Shown one piece after another: positions 59,573-64,000 of a stretch of 64,000 nucleotides of DNA. The stretch is from Polytrichum commune. Taxonomy: Eukaryota > Streptophyta > Polytrichopsida > Polytrichales > Polytrichaceae. The position numbers and the translations under genes are program-made. Location of the stretch: contig OX485806.1 in NCBI GenBank assembly GCA_950295325.1, positions 11,162,001 through 11,226,000 of the forward strand, written 5' to 3'. The notes beneath the pieces were generated by a model. It searched no databases. It was not told where the DNA came from and was given only the letters and a program-made list of their open reading frames with translations. Each line of letters opens with the position of its first letter. Within the stretch, counting starts at the first letter, position 1.

Positions 59573-59862
59573 GGTAGAAGCCCTCCAGGACCTCCCATTG
59601 ACATTCAAATTGGAAGAATCCACCTTAAACCCCCAACGCCTCTAATTTATTACGGCTAAGTCTTAATATGGTAGGAAAATGTCATATTATTAGGGTTTAT
59701 ATAATAGGCTTATGGTAGAAGCCCTCCAAGACTTTCCATTGACATTCAAAATGGAAGAATCCACCTTAAACCCCAACGCCTCTGATTTATTACGGCCAAG
59801 TTTCAATGTGGTAGGAAAATGTCATATTATTAGGGTTTCTATACTAGCTAGGCTTATGATTT
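59573..59862. repeat. 141-bp direct tandem duplication
   Basis: Unit 1 is 59573-59713 and unit 2 is 59714-59862. Both start GGTAGAAGCCCTCCA and include GGAAGAATCCACCTTAAACC and GTAGGAAAATGTCATATTAT. Only scattered differences are seen. Confidence 0.9.
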
Positions 59863-62828
59863 GTGGATCTATGATTTGGGAGGGTATTAATATTCTTCCC
59901 TTGTAGATGTGTTAGGCTATAAGAGCTATAAGACTACATTAAAGGTTACATGCATCATGATTTGGGAGTACACGTATGCTAAGCAACTCCTCAATTATCA
60001 TTTTCCAACACGTGTGAATACTTGAGGCTACTTCTTACCTATAATTCTGTATGTGTATCCCTATTGTGGCCTAAAGCTTTATGTATGTAGGTATTGATTT
60101 TGGGGTGATGCACGCACGTCCTTTTTAATTTCATTTATGTGTGTATCCCCGTGTTAAATCTCTCAAGTGAGAACTTCTTATGTTCAAAATCACCCACTAC
60201 ATTGTGCAAGCCAATTGTTGTTTCCACCACCATAGATTCTCTCACCTTGAGTATTCAAATTTTGTCGTTTTGTTTTCGTTATCTCTTAAAGTGAAACAAA
60301 CATCAATGCACTTGGAGCAAACTCCAACCACAATTTCTTCATTTGCCAATGATGTTCCCATCATGGATATCTCACTTTAATTGAGAGGTGTAGGCATCCT
60401 TGTAACTTTACATGCACGGGGTGACAACTCCATATTTGCGTGGAGGCAATGTTGTTGTTGTTGTTGTTGTTGATAGTAGAGTATAATGTGTTTCGATCAT
60501 TTTGAACTAGACCACTTCTCTGAAGCAAGTGGGGATACACCACTTGCTAGGAATGATGTTATTTTCTTTCTTTTTGAGCTTTTTTCTTAGCTACTTCCCA
60601 ACCTAGTGTTGACCAATGCATTGGTATTCCCTTCCTTTTAGCCACAATCTCCCAACAAAGTTTAGCTCATCATTTGTGGGTTGGAACTTACAAAAAAGCT
60701 CACCATCTTCTTTTTTGTAATATTGATCTATTTATGTGATATTATGCATAATAGTGCAATGGGGCGAGACCAAATGGTGGTGCCCATCCACAATACAACA
60801 CTAACTTGAATAAAATATGCATCTTATCATAATAATTACAATCATCATGTCTACTCAACCAATAAAATCCTTCATTTATTAAGCTTACATAAGACCTATC
60901 AAAGCATAATGTGCAGCATACCTAGGTTTGCACAACTATGTTAAGGAGGCTAGCCAATGGTTTCAAACTCTAGACCTCACCACTACCAAATAGTTGGCCT
61001 AGCCACCAAATCCACTCATGACACATGCAAACGTTCAGTTAACCAATTTCTTGACCACTTTAAAGTACCCATGCTTAAGTGAGATTCAAGGGCCACAAAA
61101 CTCAATGAGGTATATTAATTATCTTATTACTGCTAGCCACAAAATCATTCTTACCCCAACAACCATCTTTGAGCTCACTTGAGTTCCTCAAATGAGCTCA
61201 AAAGTGGTTACCCACCATGGGAACCATTTTGGAACTTACTTGTGCTCCTCACATTCTAAACATTTCTTTCACATTGAATTTATGTTATGCAAGTTCATAG
61301 TGTATTTATACTTCATCATTGCTTTCATGCATGCATTGATATAGTTCGTATAGTAATTGAACCAGAAATCACATGGGCAGGACAATGACTTCGACCACCT
61401 CCTCCCTTTTTTATGTGGTAATTTGAAACCCAATGACATGGTCCAAATGAAATGGCCACATGATCCCTGTAGTGTCAACATTATATTCAAGAATGTTCAA
61501 CTCTTCGTCACTAGAAACATCCCCACAAACTCTAACTCTCCAAAAACAATCAGTTGAACAAGATGAAGAGTGGTCAAGTTCTCAATTCACATAAAAAACC
61601 TTTCATGTGCTCCCAAATTCCCAATATTACATTGAGAGTCCATTGAGAGAACAAGCCTTTGATGTCTCTCAATTGTCTAGTCAAAATCTACTGCTATAAG
61701 CTGTGAAAATTCTTATGTTGGAAGATTGCTTGAGTACAAATAACAATCACTATCTCTTCGATGCACCAAAGCTTGACTAGAAGAAGTGGACAAGAAGACG
61801 TGCCACAACTCTTATAGATCCCAAATTAAAATCGTATGTGATAAGCATGTTTGACAATTTGGTGCCGAAATGCTAAATTGCTAAGATCATAAATGTGACT
61901 TTCTAAATGTTCAAACTTCTAGAAAGTGACGGATCACATTTTGTTTAGATTTTGAATTAATTTGTGTCAAGCATGGTTATCACCTGTGATAGCTCAAATA
62001 AGTGAACATAGCATGCATATGAATTACACACCACAAAGGAGAATCAATTTGAATGAATGTGACAATCCAAAGATGGTCAACGAGGCAAATGGGAGGTTTC
62101 AAGATAAGGTTTACAAACCAAACACCCGTGTTATATTGTCTAAGTATGCACTAAGTCCGGTTATAATGACCGAAGGATATTTACACTAGTGGGTTGTCTA
62201 AGGGCTTGTTTACACTAATTGCCCGATGCTTATGGCCACCACTTTTCAAAATCTTTCATTTGTTGAAAAACGAGTGGCGGTCCCATTTTATTTTACACAA
62301 GGTCGACCATATTAAATATGAATGAGAAAGTGACATGGAAATGACACAATTTCAAACATGTCCATAATTCAACCATGTTTGGTGGTCACCTGAATTATGC
62401 GGCATGAAAACCCATATAGCGTGTCTCCAAGAAATGAAATTGACCATGTCCAGAATTATATTATTTTAATGAATCCATATTTTAAGTAACTATTGAATAT
62501 TCATTGAAACATTGTGTCTTGGTTTAAGTCCACTTTACACTATGTTTCATGACCACAACTTCTAGAAAATGACGTGGTTTTTGGATTACTGACCATGACC
62601 ACGAGAAATCCTACATCATTTTTTCTCACAGGGCTCGGTCATATGTGTAATATGGCCCTAAGGATTGACTCTATATATGATCATGAATGTCACACATGGA
62701 AGACCTTGATGCGCTTGTTTATTCTTGTCTCGTAATTGAGATTTCAGTCATAGGACTTTCATTATCCAAACACCTTAAGTTATTCTTTGCCCCTTGCAAA
62801 CTACATAAGTCCAAAATATGCAAGAACA
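59863..62828. other. Intergenic, no recognised gene
   Basis: Read on both strands. There is a (GTT)n microsatellite near 60450-60473. Open frames are short and featureless. Confidence 0.35.
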
Positions 62829-63274
62829 CTACACTAAATGTTGTATTTGGAGTCACATGGTATTTAATGTCATGCCCCCTCCCCACCTAACTTTAGCTAA
62901 ACCTAAAAGTTGGTTCTAAAAACACGGCATTCATACCATCAATATTATCTAGTGTTAAGCCTAGTTGGCAAATGATGTGGCATGCTTTAAAAGTGGAGGT
63001 TTTAAGCCTCAGCACCGACCCTCTCATCGGTACCCAAACATGAGGCAATAACGTAGGACTTTTAAAAGTGTTGACTCCCGCCCTTGTGATTTGGTACCAT
63101 CCTGGACAATTGCAATTTGAATGAAATCCATGCCAATTATTGAAACAAAGTATGGTATAATATGCATCCTAACATTCATGTGATGGAAATATTATCATGT
63201 TTGATTGAAGTTTGGATGAAAAACCACCTAGTAGTGACAATATTTGCAACATTTTAACTACATGCGCCCAATTT

Positions 63275-63408
63275 TTTTAACGTAGAATGACAAATAATGC
63301 TAGGTTACCATTTTTAGTGTTGGTGACACTTCACAAGCGGTTTGCAAATAATATTGAGCAAGACAAATAGAAGTCGTGACACTAAGTACAATATTTAGTG
63401 TAGTCTTT
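63275..63408. mobile_element. MITE of the TTTAGTGTCAC family
   Basis: It includes TGAGCAAGACAAATAGAAGT, CGTGACACTAAGTACAATAT and TTAGTGTAGTCTT, the reverse complement of 46329-46450. A further end fragment, CACTACACTAAATGTTGTAT, lies at 62829-62880. Confidence 0.6.
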
Positions 63409-63479
63409 GCATTGTTTTGGGTGATACATTAGAAAAGTTGTAAAGTGAAGTAGACAAAACCACATGTCTCATCTCAAAC

Positions 63480-63830
63480 CATGAGTTATGAGAATTAACA
63501 CAAACTCACCCAATTTATTTTTTTAGTGGTTGAATTACCATACACAAAGAATGGTGTTGGGCCCTTAAAAACCGGATTTCCAACTTATCTTACTAGGATG
63601 GGTGGACCAAACTAGGCTTTGCATAGGCCAATCCGGGATTTACGACAATGAGTCCCATGCGCATACCCCATATTATACCTAACATTCTCTCTATGTTTTC
63701 TAGATGGAAAAAGGAGTTTCGAATAGTTTCACCCAACTTTTGAAATAAGTATCAGAGCTAATGAGCCCCTAGTAGATCAAAACCACAATTTTGTCCCTCT
63801 TTGAGAGACTTTGCATATAACTCTAATAGA
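63480..63830 (+). repeat. LTR-retroelement-like dispersed repeat, copy 3, with a PBS-like site
   Basis: It matches 1790-2110: TTACTAGGATGGGTGGACCA, GCATACCCCATATTATACCT and AGTTTCACCCAACTTTTGAA. Just after the last phrase AGTATCAGAGCT (63748-63759) resembles TGGTATCAGAGC, the usual plant primer-binding site complementary to initiator tRNA-Met. If so, the LTR lies to the left and the internal region to the right, mostly outside the window. Confidence 0.5.
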
Positions 63831-63970
63831 GTTATCTGCAAAGTCTCCCCTAAAAAATAGACCAAACTCCTAGGACTAGTTCCATTCTTTGAACCCGATA
63901 TAGAGACAATATTAACTAAAAATAATAATCCTCATGTTCTACAATAATCATCAATGTTTTCACTCTCTTG

Positions 63971-63986
63971 CCCCCCCCCCCCCCCC
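63971..63986. repeat. Poly-C tract near the window end
   Basis: Sixteen C followed by nine or so A. Similar long C or G tracts occur near 7529, 39316 and 45697. Length in such runs is prone to sequencing error. Confidence 0.9.
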
Positions 63987-64000
63987 AAAAAAAAATCCCA

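Noticed and set aside
1-64000. CRISPR arrays, rRNA, tRNA genes, bacterial operons
   Set aside because: No array of short regular repeats with unique spacers, no rRNA motifs and no complete tRNA cloverleaf were found. The gene structure is eukaryotic.

Overview
The window is nuclear DNA of a land plant. The evidence is four protein genes with plant-type introns: a stellacyanin-like phytocyanin, a group IIc WRKY transcription factor, the cap-binding factor eIF4E, and a PhyH-type Fe(II)/2-oxoglutarate oxygenase. The rest is AT-rich, gene-poor DNA full of small non-autonomous repeats. The long WRKY protein, the PhyH type and the repeat-rich spacing would suit a non-flowering plant (moss, lycophyte, fern or similar). 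That placement is inference and cannot be fixed from this sequence.

Layout. 1-10.6 kb: repeat debris, with an LTR-like fragment, a G-poor block, a ~145-bp tandem array, small inverted-repeat elements and a GC-richer segment of uncertain coding status. 10.6-12.3 kb: phytocyanin gene (+, 4 exons, 198 aa). 12.3-16.3 kb: dispersed repeats and a ~184-bp hairpin. 16.3-19.8 kb: WRKY gene (-, 3 exons, 674 aa), with a dispersed repeat starting about 50 bp upstream of its ATG. 21.3-22.3 kb: a candidate two-exon gene for a 56-aa protein (-) with a TATA-like box. 24.5-31.7 kb: the densest repeat zone. It holds two long fold-back elements, one solo arm of the same family, a nested MITE, a 92-bp minisatellite and a GT-rich repeat. 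32.5-36.3 kb: eIF4E gene (-, 5 exons, 222 aa), with tandem duplications in introns 1 and 3. 36.7-41.4 kb: intergenic, with a (TC)33 microsatellite and a 205-bp MITE. 41.4-44.9 kb: PhyH oxygenase gene (+, 4 exons, 279 aa). Its last coding segment and 3' flank are duplicated in tandem just downstream. 45-64 kb: repeats, a ~200-bp six-unit array, a long low-repeat stretch ending in a GC-rich G-box region near 55.9 kb, and LTR-like fragments up to the right edge.

The four main genes have no pathway in common and are not an operon or cluster: copper protein at the cell surface, nuclear transcription factor, translation initiation, and a small-molecule oxygenase. What links the window is its repeat biology. 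The main themes are a fold-back family at three stages (recent, diverged, solo arm), two dispersed families that share one terminal module, and repeated local tandem duplication within introns and at gene ends. All exon joins were made by hand from splice signals, phase and family alignment remembered from general knowledge. No database search was possible.
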